Below are positions 63,302 to 64,000 of a stretch of 64,000 nucleotides of DNA, in pieces. Location of the stretch: positions 186,001 through 250,000 of the forward strand of contig NZ_JXXV01000028.1 of the NCBI RefSeq assembly GCF_000967545.1, read 5' to 3'. The DNA comes from Vibrio galatheae (GTDB taxonomy: Bacteria; Pseudomonadota; Gammaproteobacteria; Enterobacterales; Vibrionaceae). The stretch's first letter is position 1, and each line of letters starts with the position of its first letter. The notes beneath the pieces are model-generated. The model worked only from the letters and a program-made list of their open reading frames with translations, had not been told where the DNA came from and searched no databases. Position numbers and translations under genes: made by a program.

Positions 63302-64000
63302 TTATTCTTGGAATAGCTTTTCGATTTCAGCCACTTGCCTTTTGCCTTGGCTGTTTAATGGAATCTCATCCAACAAGCGGTACTTTCTTGGGATGGCGAT
63401 CGGCTCTAGCCAGTCACGCAAATTCTTGCGCAGTGTCATCCAAAACTTACCTTTACCATCTTGTTTAACGGCATCATGTCCTTTATCGGTTAAGACAAGA
63501 ACGGCGCATAATGCTAAGCGATTGCCGTCCTCAAGCGGAATGACAGCGCTTTCTTCTATCCACTCGAGTTGTTCTAAACGTTGTTCCACTTCCACTAAGG
63601 AAATGCGCTTTTCTTCGATTTTGACCACTCGATCAGTACGACCTTGCAGATCAAAGCTGATTTTATCATGGAAGTGGCACTGATCGGCAGTTTGATACCA
63701 CTTGTTGCCAGCAATATGCGCTGCGCGAAGTCGTAAACAGTGTTCACTATTTAGCTCGGCATCAACGCCGGGAAAGAGTTGCCATGGAGTGGTTGCGCTA
63801 TGTTGTTGACGATAAGCAATCCCACCGGTTTCTGTACTGCCGAAGACTTCGATTGGTAGATGAGCGAACAAGGCTTTACTGTGGTTGGCCGCACTGGTTG
63901 CAAGTGGTCCTCCTGATGAAAATACGCAGCGCAGCGGTGAACTTTGCTGCTCTTCGCTGAGCCGTTTTAAAAGCGCCGGGCTGCTTATTAAGGCGGTGTC
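63302..64000 (-). CDS. apeH: AMP-dependent acyl ligase ApeH, C-terminal part (cut by window edge)
   Basis: The last 232 residues of an ANL-family ligase that runs off the right edge. The visible part has CVFSSGGPLATSAANHSK, the AMP-binding motif EVFGSTETGG, the DRVVKIEEKRISLVEVEQRL hinge and the C-terminal lid with its Lys in NSQGKRQVAEIE. It activates the aryl acid starter with ATP and loads it on an acyl carrier protein. Because the frame is open to the last base, the real start is outside; the Met at 63871 is internal. Confidence 0.86.
   Translation of the reverse strand, partial: DTALISSPALLKRLSEEQQSSPLRCVFSSGGPLATSAANHSKALFAHLPIEVFGSTETGGIAYRQQHSATTPWQLFPGVDAELNSEHCLRLRAAHIAGNKWYQTADQCHFHDKISFDLQGRTDRVVKIEEKRISLVEVEQRLEQLEWIEESAVIPLEDGNRLALCAVLVLTDKGHDAVKQDGKGKFWMTLRKNLRDWLEPIAIPRKYRLLDEIPLNSQGKRQVAEIEKLFQE

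Overview
The window looks like part of a Vibrio-type marine gammaproteobacterial chromosome, probably the second one. Inference rests on protein resemblance to Vibrio/enterobacterial families (UxaB, UxaC, YajD, YaiL, SpeA with a Vibrio-like N-terminus), moderate GC content, a secreted chitinase, and the speA-speB pair, which sits on chromosome II in V. cholerae. No rRNA, tRNA, CRISPR array or insertion sequence was seen. Genes are dense and grouped into catabolic and biosynthetic blocks, many beside their own regulator.

1-12.5 kb is a uronate/glucuronide island. On the minus strand lie uxaC, uxaB and the first 26 codons of uxaA (cut by the window edge). Next come an unassigned 527-residue protein with weak resemblance to glycoside hydrolases and a cytoplasmic beta-glucuronidase (uidA). 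A plus-strand operon follows: an unassigned 369-residue alpha/alpha-toroid-like protein, a TRAP transporter (dctP-dctQ-dctM type), kdgK and eda. The set imports uronates or small glucuronides, frees the uronic acid and takes it through KDG and KDPG to pyruvate and glyceraldehyde 3-phosphate. Two CRP-like sites lie between uidA and the plus-strand operon.

12.5-25.9 kb is a mixed region: a large patatin-like phospholipase, three LysR regulators with divergent partners (NAD(P)-binding protein, glutathione S-transferase, RidA-like protein), a DASS-family carboxylate transporter with a cNMP-domain histidine kinase and a stand-alone receiver, yajD, and an HPP membrane protein with a divergent TetR regulator and two matching operators.

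25.9-37.6 kb is a purine catabolism block: an NCS2 permease, a periplasmic SUOX-like protein coupled to a hybrid kinase, the operon xdhA-xdhB-xdhC-guaD, and a FadR-type GntR regulator. A shared TTGTATACAA palindrome (15 identical bases at two sites) ties the permease, the xdh operon and probably the regulator together.

37.6-48 kb holds a sterol-desaturase-family/DUF2804 pair with a divergent AraC regulator, speA-speB (arginine to putrescine), yaiL, a three-gene ABC export system with an HlyD-type adaptor, and a cold-shock protein.

48-64 kb holds a secreted GH19-type chitinase, a frameshifted family-3 solute-binding protein, and most of an aryl polyene (APE) operon in the order apeH(partial)-I-J-ammonia lyase-K-L-M-N-O-P-Q-R. 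It encodes starter formation and activation, type II polyketide chain extension and reduction, and transfer/export of the polyene to the outer membrane. The operon continues beyond the right edge.
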